Assembly: GCF_002874535.1 (NCBI RefSeq)
Contig: NZ_CP025025.1
Span: 618,001-682,000 of the forward strand
DNA: 64,000 nt
Origin: Mesobacillus jeotgali
GTDB lineage: Bacteria > Bacillota > Bacilli > Bacillales > Cytobacillaceae
Direction: 5' to 3'
Shown: positions 50,045-58,679 of the stretch, piece by piece
Position numbering within the stretch: the stretch's first letter is position 1
How the letters are laid out: each line of letters starts with the position of its first letter
The notes under the pieces: model-generated
Told to the model about the DNA's origin: nothing
Seen by the model: the letters and a program-made list of their open reading frames with translations, nothing else
Database searches by the model: none
Program-made: the position numbers and the translations under genes

Positions 50045-50905
50045 ATGTGGGAAGAAAAGGTGTCGTTTTCCGGTCCATACAATTTTGATCTGGCTTTGAG
50101 CAGGCTTGCGCTTGATCCATTACATTCAGTTGATATTGAAAAACGACTTGTAAGGGTGCCGCTTGTATTAAAAAATAAAAAAATCGTCGCTGAAGTCATC
50201 GGAACTGGGACTCTGGAAAAGCCAGAATTCCTCATCCGTTCTGATGATGACAAAGAAATGACGGTCCAGCGTCTTTATGAAATTTTTCAATGGAATGTGG
50301 AATTGCTCCATATACATGAGCATTTCCAGACAACGGAGTTAAAGAGTTTGTTCAATGAACATTATGGCACTCCGCTCGTACTTGAATTTGACCCATTTTC
50401 AAGTTTAATTAAGAGTATCATACATCAGCAATTGAATTTGAAGTTTGCTTTTACATTGACAGAACGATTTGTAAAAACATACGGCGAAGAGCATGATGGA
50501 GTTTGGTTTTATCCTTCGCCTGAAAAAGTGGAGCAGCTTACGGTGGAAGAGCTGCGTGAATTGCAGTTCAGCGGACGGAAGGCAGAGTATGTGATCGGAA
50601 TCGCCAAACTGGCAGCATCAGGTCAGCTCGATTTTGAAAATATGAAATCGAAACCCGATGCAGAGGTTTCCCAAGAACTGATCAAGATTCGCGGCGTTGG
50701 TCCATGGACGGTTGAAAACTTCCTGATGTTCGCACTTGGAAGGCCGAATTTGTTCCCGATGGGTGACATCGGCATCCAGAATGCACTGAAGAAGTATTTC
50801 AATCTGGAGGAAAAACCGACTCCTGCTGAAATGGAAAAGTTTAAAGAACCATGGAATCCTTATTTAAGCTATGCTTCGCTCTATTTATGGAGAAGCATTG
50901 AATAA
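50045..50905 (+). CDS. yfjP: DNA-3-methyladenine glycosylase (AlkA-type, YfjP)
   Basis: A 286-residue HhH-GPD base-excision repair enzyme that removes alkylated purines. It shows the helix-hairpin-helix LIKIRGVGPWTVENFLMFA and the catalytic aspartate in LFPMGDIGIQNA. The N-terminal domain (residues 1-110) is AlkA-like. A TATAAT at 50010-50015 is a likely -10 box. The start is 15 bases before an RNA methyltransferase gene's predecessor gap, and the two are probably co-transcribed. In B. subtilis the homologue also precedes yfjO. Confidence 0.9.
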   Translation: MWEEKVSFSGPYNFDLALSRLALDPLHSVDIEKRLVRVPLVLKNKKIVAEVIGTGTLEKPEFLIRSDDDKEMTVQRLYEIFQWNVELLHIHEHFQTTELKSLFNEHYGTPLVLEFDPFSSLIKSIIHQQLNLKFAFTLTERFVKTYGEEHDGVWFYPSPEKVEQLTVEELRELQFSGRKAEYVIGIAKLAASGQLDFENMKSKPDAEVSQELIKIRGVGPWTVENFLMFALGRPNLFPMGDIGIQNALKKYFNLEEKPTPAEMEKFKEPWNPYLSYASLYLWRSIE

Positions 50906-50920
50906 TTGGAGTGAAGTTTT

Positions 50921-52453
50921 ATGAAAAAAGAGCAGCAAATGAAGAAAGAACAGCATAACAAGAAAGAGCCGCAAGCCAAAAATGTGCAGCATTCCAAAAA
51001 AGGTTTGCAAAACAACACTCAGCACAAGAAAGATCCACAAAGCAAAGGTCAGTATAAAAAAGGGCAACAGCCAAACAGAGGCCAGCAAACCGCGAAGCTG
51101 GAGCTGAAGCAGACATTCCCGTTGACTATCAAGCGGCTTGGCATCAATGGTGAGGGTGTCGGCTACTTTAAGCGCCAGGTCGTGTTTGTGCCGGGTGCCT
51201 TGCCGGGTGAGGAAATCGTCGCGGAGGCAACGAAGGTCCATCCAAAGTTTGCTGAGGCGAAAATCAAGAAAATCCGCAAACAATCAGAGCATCGAATCAA
51301 GCCCCTATGTCCTGTATACGACCAGTGCGGTGGCTGTCAGCTCCAGCATTTGGGCTACGATCAGCAGCTCAATGAAAAACGTGATATTGTCATCCAGGCT
51401 TTAGAGCGGCATACCAAACTTAAAATCGACGAGCTGGATATCAGGCCGACAATCGGAATGGAGAATCCATGGGGCTACCGGAATAAGAGCCAATTCCAGG
51501 TTGGCGAAAAGGACGGAAAAGTGCTTGCCGGCCTGTATGGCCTGAACTCCCATAACCTGATCAATATCGAACAGTGCGCTGTCCAGCATCCGGCAACTAC
51601 GAAAGCTACCGAAGTGGTAAAAGGCATTCTCCAGGATTTGAAGATTCCGATTTACAATGAGAAAAAGCACAAAGGGCTCGTGCGGACAATCGTTGCCAGG
51701 ACAGGAGTCCAGACTGGCGAGCTGCAAATTGTCCTGATCACAACAAAAAAAGAATTGCCGAAAAAGGATATCATCATCCAGGAAATCAAAAAACGGCTTC
51801 CTGAGGTTAATTCCATTGTGCAAAACATCAATGGGGAAAAGACTTCCGTCATTTTCGGAAGCGAAACCGCGACATTGGAAGGCAGTGACTTTATCCAGGA
51901 GACACTGGGAGACCTGCAATTCGAATTGTCAGCGCGCACATTCTTTCAGCTGAATCCTGAACAGACTGTGAAACTCTACAATGAAGCGAAAGCAGCTGCC
52001 AGACTGACAGGCAAGGAAAAATTGGTGGATGCATATTGTGGTGTCGGCACCATTGGATTATGGATGGCCGACCAGGCTGGAGAGGTACGCGGCATGGACG
52101 TCATTCCTGAATCCATTGACGATGCGAAAAAGAATGCAGATAAGCACGGCGTCAAGCATGCAAAATTCTATTTGGGCAAAGCAGAGGAACTGCTTCCGAA
52201 ATGGCTTAAGGAAGGCTGGCGTCCGGATGTGATTGTCGTCGACCCGCCACGTACTGGATGCGATGAGGAATTCCTGAAGACAGTTCTGAAAATCAAGCCG
52301 AAAACTTTTGTGTATGTCTCCTGCAATCCCTCAACGCTTGCAAAGGATATCATGACGCTGGGTTCCCAATACAAAGTTGAATACATCCAGCCAGTTGACA
52401 TGTTCCCGCACACTTCACAGATTGAGAGTGTCACGAGACTGGTTTTAAAATGA
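50921..52453 (+). CDS. 23S rRNA (uracil-C5)-methyltransferase RlmCD/RlmD type (YfjO)
   Basis: A 510-residue SAM-dependent RNA methyltransferase. After a TRAM domain ([19 protein letters not shown]) come Fe-S cysteines [13 protein letters not shown], then the SAM site [23 protein letters not shown] and catalytic [10 protein letters not shown]. The first 58 residues are an unusual Lys/Gln-rich low-complexity extension ([18 protein letters not shown] and on), absent from the E. coli enzymes, probably an RNA- or ribosome-binding tail. It follows the glycosylase gene by 15 bases. Confidence 0.92.
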   Translation: MKKEQQMKKEQHNKKEPQAKNVQHSKKGLQNNTQHKKDPQSKGQYKKGQQPNRGQQTAKLELKQTFPLTIKRLGINGEGVGYFKRQVVFVPGALPGEEIVAEATKVHPKFAEAKIKKIRKQSEHRIKPLCPVYDQCGGCQLQHLGYDQQLNEKRDIVIQALERHTKLKIDELDIRPTIGMENPWGYRNKSQFQVGEKDGKVLAGLYGLNSHNLINIEQCAVQHPATTKATEVVKGILQDLKIPIYNEKKHKGLVRTIVARTGVQTGELQIVLITTKKELPKKDIIIQEIKKRLPEVNSIVQNINGEKTSVIFGSETATLEGSDFIQETLGDLQFELSARTFFQLNPEQTVKLYNEAKAAARLTGKEKLVDAYCGVGTIGLWMADQAGEVRGMDVIPESIDDAKKNADKHGVKHAKFYLGKAEELLPKWLKEGWRPDVIVVDPPRTGCDEEFLKTVLKIKPKTFVYVSCNPSTLAKDIMTLGSQYKVEYIQPVDMFPHTSQIESVTRLVLK

Positions 52454-52456
52454 TCA

Positions 52457-52490
52457 AAAGCGCCGGCCCGTTATTGGGCTGGCGCTTTAC
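52457..52490. terminator. Bidirectional terminator between yfjO and the TetR gene
   Basis: AAAGCGCCGGCCC (52457-52469) pairs with GGGCTGGCGCTTT (52476-52488) with one G-U pair. Confidence 0.88.
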
Positions 52491-53041
52491 CTTATACCGG
52501 ATAATCCTCTATTTATGAAGTTATTGATGATTTCGGCCATTTCCCTCGGTGTTTTATCCATCCCGTTTTCCACCCAATTTTTAATCACATAGATACTTCC
52601 GCTGACAACAAAAATATTGATATATTCAAATGTTCCTCGGTCAAACTGGCTGTCAGTGATCCAGTTTTTGAAGATGAACTCCTGGGTGATCATCATCCCT
52701 TTTTTCTGAAAGTGGATATCGCTATTTTCGCTTAGGAGTGTTTGGCATACATCACTATTCCTCGCAATATACTCAAGAATCTTCTCCGTCATATTCAGAG
52801 CTTCATCTTCTTTGGAAAAATTGTATTGGTTCAGTGTCGAAACCATATCTTCTATGAATTCTTCTTCGATTGCATTGAGCAGGTCAAATTGACTGGAGTA
52901 GTGGGAATAAAAGGTGGATCGATTGATGTCTGCCAGTTCACAGATTTCTTTTATCGTAATGCTCGAAATTGGCCTTGTCTTCATTAATTCCATCAGACTA
53001 TCCTTTAAAACCATCCTTGTATACTTCTTTCGTCTGTCCAT
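52487..53041 (-). CDS. TetR/AcrR family repressor of the adjacent exporter
   Basis: A 184-residue repressor. The N-terminal HTH (SSITIKEICELADINRSTFY, SHYSSQFDLLNAIEEEF) is typical of TetR. The ligand-binding half is not recognisable. I prefer the ATG at 53041 (MDRRKKYTRMVLKDSLMELM), nine bases after AAAGGA; the ATG at 53050 is adjacent to it. It diverges from the MMPL/YhgE pair; a 9-bp inverted repeat at 53079-53103 in the shared region is the likely operator. Confidence 0.9.
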   Translation of the reverse strand: MDRRKKYTRMVLKDSLMELMKTRPISSITIKEICELADINRSTFYSHYSSQFDLLNAIEEEFIEDMVSTLNQYNFSKEDEALNMTEKILEYIARNSDVCQTLLSENSDIHFQKKGMMITQEFIFKNWITDSQFDRGTFEYINIFVVSGSIYVIKNWVENGMDKTPREMAEIINNFINRGLSGIR

Positions 53042-53078
53042 TGAAATCATTCCTTTATTTTTAAAAACATAGAGTTAA

Positions 53079-53103
53079 ACAACATAAAGTGGGATTATGT
53101 TGT
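53079..53103. promoter_or_regulatory. Probable TetR-family operator
   Basis: ACAACATAA (53079-53087) and TTATGTTGT (53095-53103) are exact inverted repeats around seven bases. A second, smaller palindrome TGTTG-N6-CAACA lies at about 53131-53146. Both sit between the repressor gene and the exporter it faces. Confidence 0.65.
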
Positions 53104-53201
53104 GAATCAAACGTTATGTGCACAACTGTTTGTTGAATAGACAACACGGTGTTTATATAATGATAAAGTGAAAATGCAAAAGACTCAAGTGAGGTTGAAG
53201 A

Positions 53202-55259
53202 ATGATAAGCATTGCAGAAAAAATCATAAAACATAAGAAAGCTGTTGTCATAGCGTTTGTTATATTTGCATTAGTTTCGACGGTGGCGCAATTTTTTGTG
53301 TCGGTCAATTATAATATGGTGGATTATCTGCCAGAGGATGCCCAGTCCACAAGGGCTATGGAAATCATGGAGAAGGAATTTAGTGCTGAAGTACCGGATA
53401 CGAGGGTCATGGTAAGGGATATATCCTTACAGGAAGCACTCAGTTTAAAAGAGAAATTGTCAGCCATTGACGGTGTAGGAGAAGTCATATGGCTCGATGA
53501 TGTGGTGGATTTGAAAACCCCCCTCGAAATGGAAGATGAAGGGACGGTAGAAAACTATTACAAGGATGGGAACGCATTGTTCTCGATCAGTGTCCGCTCA
53601 GGTGATGAGGTTGCGATTACCGATGCTATTTACGAATTGATTGGTGACGAAGGAGCGATTGCTGGCGAAGCCATCAATACCGCATCGTCGCAAAAAATGG
53701 CTGGAACTGAATCCATGTATGCGGCCATATTGCTCGTACCAATCATTATTTTCATTCTGGTCGTATCAACTACGTCGTGGGTGGAACCATTATTTTTCCT
53801 GACGGCAATTGGCGTTTCGGTCCTGATTAACCTGGGAACGAATATTTTTATTGGTGAAGTTTCCTTCGTTACCCAGTCGGTAGCCCCGATTCTGCAGCTG
53901 GCGGTTTCGCTCGATTATGCCGTATTCCTGCTTCACAGTTTCTCTGATTATCGAAAGAAAACGAACAATCCAGAAGAAGCGATGCAACTTGCGATGAAAA
54001 AGTCATTCCCGGCGATCACTGCCAGTGCGGCTACAACCTTTTTTGGATTCATCGCATTAACATTCATGAAATTCGAAATCGGCTCAGACCTTGGAATCAA
54101 CCTGGTAAAAGGAATTGTCTTGAGCTTCATCAGTGTCATGGTGTTTTTACCGGCGCTAACTTTACTATTCTACAAATGGATGGACAAAACGCAGCACAAA
54201 AGTTTTGTTCCTAGCTTTTCCGGGATTGGGAGCTTTGTCGTCAAATTGAAAATCCCAAGTCTGCTGCTCGTTTTTGCCATCCTTGTTCCTAGCTTTTTGG
54301 CCCAAAGCAATACAGCATTTACGTATGGGCTTGGAGAACAACCGGAAACAACGCGAGCCGGCAGTGATTTTACAGAGATTAAGAAAGAATTTGGAGAAAC
54401 GACTCCTATCGTCCTTTTGGTTCCGAAAGGAGATCGGGCAAAAGAAACGGAGCTTGTCGGGGAGCTTGAGAACCTGGATTACGTCACAAGCGTGATTGCC
54501 TATGTGAATATGGTCGGCTCGGTCATACCTCCTGAGTACCTGGATGAATCGATTACGAATGAGTTTTATTCGGAAAATTACAGCCGTATTATCATCAATA
54601 CGAATCAGGGCACAGAAGGGAATATTCCTTTTTCGATCGTTCAGAAGGTGAATGAAACAACTGAAAAATATTATGGTGACAAGGCATTGAGCCTGGGGGA
54701 AAGCGTAACATTGTACGATATCAAGAATGTCGTCAATAAGGATAATATCGTTGTGAACGTGTTGACGGTCGTAACGATTGCGATTGTCCTGCTAGCAACA
54801 TTTAAATCGATATCGATTCCGCTTGTATTGCTAATCACGATTCAATCAGCAGTCTGGATCAATCTGTCGATTCCGTATTTTACAAGTTCATCGCTTGTGT
54901 TTGTCGGATATTTAATCATCAGTACGGTGCAGCTTGCGGCAACGGTCGACTATGCGATCCTGCTGACGGAAGCTTACCAGCATAACCGCCAGGAAATGTC
55001 CGCTAAAAAAGCGATCGTGAAAACATTAGATGAAAAGACGTTTTCCATATCAATATCTGCAGCGATTTTATCGAGTGTAGGGTTTATTCTATGGATGACG
55101 TCTTCCAACCCGATAGTCGGATCCATCGGCTTATTATTAGGCAGGGGTGCATTGCTTGCCTTTGTGATGGTCGTGTTCTTATTACCGGCTATGCTGCTCG
55201 TATTTGATAAATTCATTAAAAAGACGACCTATAAAGCAAATTTTTACGAGGAGAAATGA
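53202..55259 (+). CDS. MMPL/RND family exporter
   Basis: A 685-residue membrane protein with two repeats of one span, an extracellular loop and five or more spans, as in MMPL proteins. Features are VNYNMVDYLPEDAQST after the first span, LAVSLDYAVFLLHSFSDYRK and its second-half twin LAATVDYAILLTEAYQHNRQ, where the aspartate and tyrosine belong to the proton relay. It should export lipids, hydrophobic drugs or peptides. It overlaps or abuts the YhgE-like gene and is controlled by the divergent TetR protein (inference). Confidence 0.92.
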   Translation: MISIAEKIIKHKKAVVIAFVIFALVSTVAQFFVSVNYNMVDYLPEDAQSTRAMEIMEKEFSAEVPDTRVMVRDISLQEALSLKEKLSAIDGVGEVIWLDDVVDLKTPLEMEDEGTVENYYKDGNALFSISVRSGDEVAITDAIYELIGDEGAIAGEAINTASSQKMAGTESMYAAILLVPIIIFILVVSTTSWVEPLFFLTAIGVSVLINLGTNIFIGEVSFVTQSVAPILQLAVSLDYAVFLLHSFSDYRKKTNNPEEAMQLAMKKSFPAITASAATTFFGFIALTFMKFEIGSDLGINLVKGIVLSFISVMVFLPALTLLFYKWMDKTQHKSFVPSFSGIGSFVVKLKIPSLLLVFAILVPSFLAQSNTAFTYGLGEQPETTRAGSDFTEIKKEFGETTPIVLLVPKGDRAKETELVGELENLDYVTSVIAYVNMVGSVIPPEYLDESITNEFYSENYSRIIINTNQGTEGNIPFSIVQKVNETTEKYYGDKALSLGESVTLYDIKNVVNKDNIVVNVLTVVTIAIVLLATFKSISIPLVLLITIQSAVWINLSIPYFTSSSLVFVGYLIISTVQLAATVDYAILLTEAYQHNRQEMSAKKAIVKTLDEKTFSISISAAILSSVGFILWMTSSNPIVGSIGLLLGRGALLAFVMVVFLLPAMLLVFDKFIKKTTYKANFYEEK

Positions 55260-55261
55260 TG

Positions 55262-57049
55262 ATGAGAACAAAACAAATACTGTTTGCTGCGCTTGGATTA
55301 ATGATCTTCTTGCCTTCATTTCTTAGTTATGGAGCTGCTGCAGAGGCTGAAGGTAAAATCACCTCTAAGGATGAAGTCGTATACGCTACATTAAAATCCA
55401 ATGGAGAACTCGAAGACATTTACGTCGTCAATACTCTGGAGGTAGCGAAGGCAGGAGAATTAATCGATTATGGGAAGTACAGCAGCGTCAAGAACCTGAC
55501 TGATCTATCCGAACTTGATCAGAACGGGCAGGTTGTCCAAATAAATGCCCCTGAAGGGAAGTTTTATTATCAGGGAAACATGGAAGACAATACGGAGTTG
55601 CCATGGGATATTGAGATTTCCTACTTGCTTGATGGACGCGAGGTTGTAGCGTCCGAGCTAGCGGGGAAAGAAGGACATGTAGAAATTAAGATCAATACTG
55701 CTGCCAACGAAAAGGCAGACAGCGTTTATTTTGAGAACTACCTGCTGCAAATTTCCCTGCAACTCTCAAATAGCTATCAAAATATAGAAGCTGATGGCGG
55801 CATGGTTGCCAATGCCGGGAAAAACAAGCAGATTACTTTTACCGTTATGCCTGGGCAAGAGGAAAGCCTCAGTGCGGAAGCAGACGTCGCAGATTTTGAA
55901 TTCAGCGGCATCGACATTGCAGCAGTACCTTCTACACTTCCGATCGATACTTCAGAAATGGAGAATATGACAGATGACATGTCGGCATTGTCAGATGCAA
56001 TCAGGGAATTGAATAATGGAGTTGCCGAGTTGAAAAAGGGTGTCTCCGAATTGAATGATGGCGCGGCAAGCCTTCGTGATGGTTCGGCAAAATATAAAAA
56101 CGGCATGAGCGAGCTGAGTGGCTCCTCCTCACAGGTAGTAGCTGCATCCAGTTCCATTGGTGATGCATTGAAAAAAATCAATTCATCCCTATCTCAGGGT
56201 TCTGATGAGATGGATATGTCGAGCCTGAGTGAATTGCCTGGAGGACTCACACAATTAGCGAATGGACTGAATCAAGCGGCAGATGGGCTGTCAGAGTTAC
56301 GTAAAAACTATTCAGAGGCATATAGTGCATTAGATGGTGCGATTAAGGGGATCCCGGACCATCAGCTTTCAGAGGAAGAGATAGCTGGTCTACTTAGCAG
56401 CGGTGCTGACGCAAATGTTGTCAATAAACTGGTTGATACCTATAAGTCTGCTCAAAAAGTGAAAGGGACATATGTACAGGTACAGAAAGCTTTTGCAGCT
56501 GTGGACCCTACCTTGAACCAGGTCAGTGGATCTGTAAAAGAAATGAGCGGGAACCTTACAACAATCGCTAACGAACTGTCCGCTTCCCTCGAGGACATGG
56601 ATATGGGTGCACTTGGCGAATTGCAGAAAGGACTTTCAACACTATCTTCTAATTACGGAGAATTCCATTCCGGATTGGTAAGCTATACAAAAGGAGTAAG
56701 TGAGTTATCGTCTTCATATTCGCAGCTACATTCAGGAATTGCGGGATTGTCAGGCGGAACGAGCGAATTAAATAAAGGAGTAGGCGAACTTCACAACGGA
56801 ACAAGTGAATTGCATCAGGAAACGAAAGATCTTCCTGAGCAAATGCAGCAGGAAATCAATGAGATGATCAAGGAGTACGACAAATCAGACTTTGAACCTG
56901 TTTCCTTTGTTTCCGCTAAAAACGAGAAAGTGACCTCCGTACAGTTCGTAATCAAAACTGAAGCAGTTGAAAAAGAAGATCAAGAGACAAAGCAAGCAAA
57001 GCCAGAGAAAAAGAAAGGCTTTTGGGATCTTTTATTAGAGTTATTTTAA
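55262..57049 (+). CDS. YhgE/Pip-like secreted coiled-coil protein
   Basis: A 595-residue exported protein with a signal (ILFAALGLMIFLPSFLSYGA). The middle is rich in heptads of the form ELNNGVAELKKGVSELNDGA, typical of YhgE/Pip and phage-infection-protein coiled coils. Unlike full YhgE it has no multi-span C-terminus; it ends in a charged tail and a short hydrophobic end (GFWDLLLELF). It probably forms an extracellular partner of the MMPL exporter. Three ATGs occur in a row; 55262 has the best spacing from GAGGAG, and the gene starts inside or next to the MMPL stop. Confidence 0.8.
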   Translation: MRTKQILFAALGLMIFLPSFLSYGAAAEAEGKITSKDEVVYATLKSNGELEDIYVVNTLEVAKAGELIDYGKYSSVKNLTDLSELDQNGQVVQINAPEGKFYYQGNMEDNTELPWDIEISYLLDGREVVASELAGKEGHVEIKINTAANEKADSVYFENYLLQISLQLSNSYQNIEADGGMVANAGKNKQITFTVMPGQEESLSAEADVADFEFSGIDIAAVPSTLPIDTSEMENMTDDMSALSDAIRELNNGVAELKKGVSELNDGAASLRDGSAKYKNGMSELSGSSSQVVAASSSIGDALKKINSSLSQGSDEMDMSSLSELPGGLTQLANGLNQAADGLSELRKNYSEAYSALDGAIKGIPDHQLSEEEIAGLLSSGADANVVNKLVDTYKSAQKVKGTYVQVQKAFAAVDPTLNQVSGSVKEMSGNLTTIANELSASLEDMDMGALGELQKGLSTLSSNYGEFHSGLVSYTKGVSELSSSYSQLHSGIAGLSGGTSELNKGVGELHNGTSELHQETKDLPEQMQQEINEMIKEYDKSDFEPVSFVSAKNEKVTSVQFVIKTEAVEKEDQETKQAKPEKKKGFWDLLLELF

Positions 57050-57057
57050 TGAGATAG

Positions 57058-57109
57058 GGACAGTTCTGAAGACTCATGATGGGCTTCAGGGACTGTCCTT
57101 TTTGTTTTT
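57058..57109 (+). terminator. Terminator of the exporter operon
   Basis: GGACAGTTCTGAAG (57058-57071) pairs with CTTCAGGGACTGTCC (57084-57098) with one bulge, followed by a T-rich tail. Confidence 0.82.
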
Positions 57110-57231
57110 AAAAAAGGTTTATCGTGAAACAATGGTTTTAAGGAGTGTAAAAGGGTAAAATTCGATAAGGAAGGCAAAATAAATATGTTAGCGTAAAAAG
57201 ACAAAAGCTGCATGGATTGAGGAGGAATACA

Positions 57232-57735
57232 ATGATCAGCGATAAGTTGGTAAATGGTTTGGTCGAACAAATGAATTATGAGTTTTATTCTGCGCACGCG
57301 TACATGGCAATGGCTGCGTATTGCTCAGCGGAGAATTTGGATGGTTTTGCAAACTTCTTTTTGGTACAAGCTGAAGAAGAACGATTCCATGCGATGAAAT
57401 TTTACAATTTTATCAATGATATGGGTGAGCGTGTGACATTCGATGGATTCCACGCTCCATCAAACGACTTCGAGTCTGTTCTGGATGTTTTTGAAAAAGG
57501 ACTTGGGCACGAAAAGGAAGTAACGCGCCGTATCTATAATCTTGCAGATATCGCACTTGATGAGCGCGAACACGCAACGATGACATTTCTGAAATGGTTC
57601 ATTGAAGAACAGGTTGAAGAAGAAGCCCTGTTTGACAGCCTGATCCAAAAGCTGCGCCGCATTGACAAGGACAGCAACGCATTCTTCATGCTCGAAAATG
57701 AACTCGCACAGCGTTCATTCACTGCGCCAGTGTGA
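57232..57735 (+). CDS. ftnA: Ferritin
   Basis: A 167-residue four-helix ferritin that oxidises and stores iron. Ferroxidase ligands are visible in MNYEFYSAHAYMAM (E), QAEEERFHAMKFYNF (E and H) and the third-helix region DEREHATMTFLKWF with EEQVEEE. There is no heme methionine pair of bacterioferritin. The ATG at 57232 has GAGGAGG seven bases upstream; the longer frame lacks support. No clear Fur or PerR box was found upstream. Confidence 0.95.
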   Translation: MISDKLVNGLVEQMNYEFYSAHAYMAMAAYCSAENLDGFANFFLVQAEEERFHAMKFYNFINDMGERVTFDGFHAPSNDFESVLDVFEKGLGHEKEVTRRIYNLADIALDEREHATMTFLKWFIEEQVEEEALFDSLIQKLRRIDKDSNAFFMLENELAQRSFTAPV

Positions 57736-57747
57736 AAATAAGTAAGA

Positions 57748-57780
57748 AAAACAGGATTCCCGGCTGGAATCCTGTTTTTT
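57748..57780 (+). terminator. Terminator of ftnA
   Basis: AAAACAGGATTCC (57748-57760) pairs perfectly with GGAATCCTGTTTT (57766-57778) around CGGCT. Confidence 0.93.
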
Positions 57781-57846
57781 TATGGGAATAAGAAGTTCAT
57801 TAGACTATTTTGGATGCTGAGTTTTCCCTTTTGATATGATATGATG

Positions 57847-58029
57847 CCGGTCCCAGCGTATTTATTTCAGGTTGGGAAGAAAATATTACCGGTTAGAGCA
57901 AATTTATTACCGGTTAGACGATTTTTATTACCGGTTGCACGCAATATATTACCGGTTAGAGCATATTTATTTCGGTTGCACCCATTACCGGTTGGGGAGA
58001 TTTTAAAGCCAGTTGCAGTAACCAGCTGA
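57847..58029 (+). repeat. CCGGTT tandem array with 21-bp period
   Basis: CCGGTT or a one-base variant starts at 57847, 57868, 57889, 57910, 57931, 57952, 57972, 57988 and 58009: spacing 21 five times, then 20, 16, 21. The best units read CCGGTTAGAGCAAATTTATT. A frame across it can be translated, but the period is a multiple of three only by design of the repeat, and no ribosome binding site precedes it. It fills the gap between ftnA and the lipoprotein gene. Confidence 0.85.
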
Positions 58030-58127
58030 AAATCTGCCAATTCCATCCAAATATCCTGAAAAACTTTTTCCGCTTGCTTAAAAGGGTATAAGTATTCTAA
58101 GAGAATCTATAAGACAAGGAGGATCTT

Positions 58128-58511
58128 ATGAAGAAACTACTTATATCTTTAGCAGCGGCTGGGATTCTTGCTGGATGCAGCGCTGATGATAGTGAAGTCG
58201 GCCAGGAGGGTCCGCCGGAAACGGAAGTGAAGACTGAGGAGGATCCGGTGACAACGGATTACCTGCAGGAAAGGTTCTATGAAGGAATGGATTATGATGC
58301 CTACGCTGTTGAAGTCCAGTCATGGGTTGATAAAGGACAGGCGACAATCGCTGATACTGTTGAAACAGAAGGGCAAAAGAATGTTTCTGCAGATATAATC
58401 CAGGTAGCTGATGGCTTCTTGGCGGTCGCCAATGATGGCAAAGAAATCACCTTTATTAAACCATTTGCTTCACCTGAGGAAGCGAAAGAATACCTAAATG
58501 AAAACTTGTAA
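58128..58511 (+). CDS. Hypothetical lipoprotein
   Basis: A 127-residue predicted lipoprotein: signal MKKLLISLAAAGILAGC with lipobox LAGC, an acidic linker (EGPPETEVKTEEDPVTTD), and a small folded domain ending TFIKPFASPEEAKEYLNENL. No family recognised. AAGGAGGAT precedes the ATG. A GGGTAT at 58084 might be a sigma-B -10 box, but no -35 partner is clear. It ends at a perfect terminator. Confidence 0.8.
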   Translation: MKKLLISLAAAGILAGCSADDSEVGQEGPPETEVKTEEDPVTTDYLQERFYEGMDYDAYAVEVQSWVDKGQATIADTVETEGQKNVSADIIQVADGFLAVANDGKEITFIKPFASPEEAKEYLNENL

Positions 58512-58514
58512 AAA

Positions 58515-58550
58515 CAAAGCCCGCTAAATATTCGTTTAGCGGGCTTTGCC
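58515..58550 (+). terminator. Terminator of the lipoprotein gene
   Basis: CAAAGCCCGCTAAA (58515-58528) pairs perfectly with TTTAGCGGGCTTTG (58535-58548) around six bases. Confidence 0.9.
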
Positions 58551-58679
58551 TTGTGGTATACGTCCATAGAGGAGCATGGCCGTAAGTGTGTCGATTGTGG
58601 CGTCCAATGGAAGATCATCTTATGAACGATTACATATGTTTGTACATGCTCTCACTTCAAGTACGGGAGGAATGAATCA

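Noticed and set aside
57841-58029. A 62-codon reading frame through the CCGGTT array
   Set aside because: It exists only because the repeat period is 21; there is no ribosome binding site and the product would be pure repeat.
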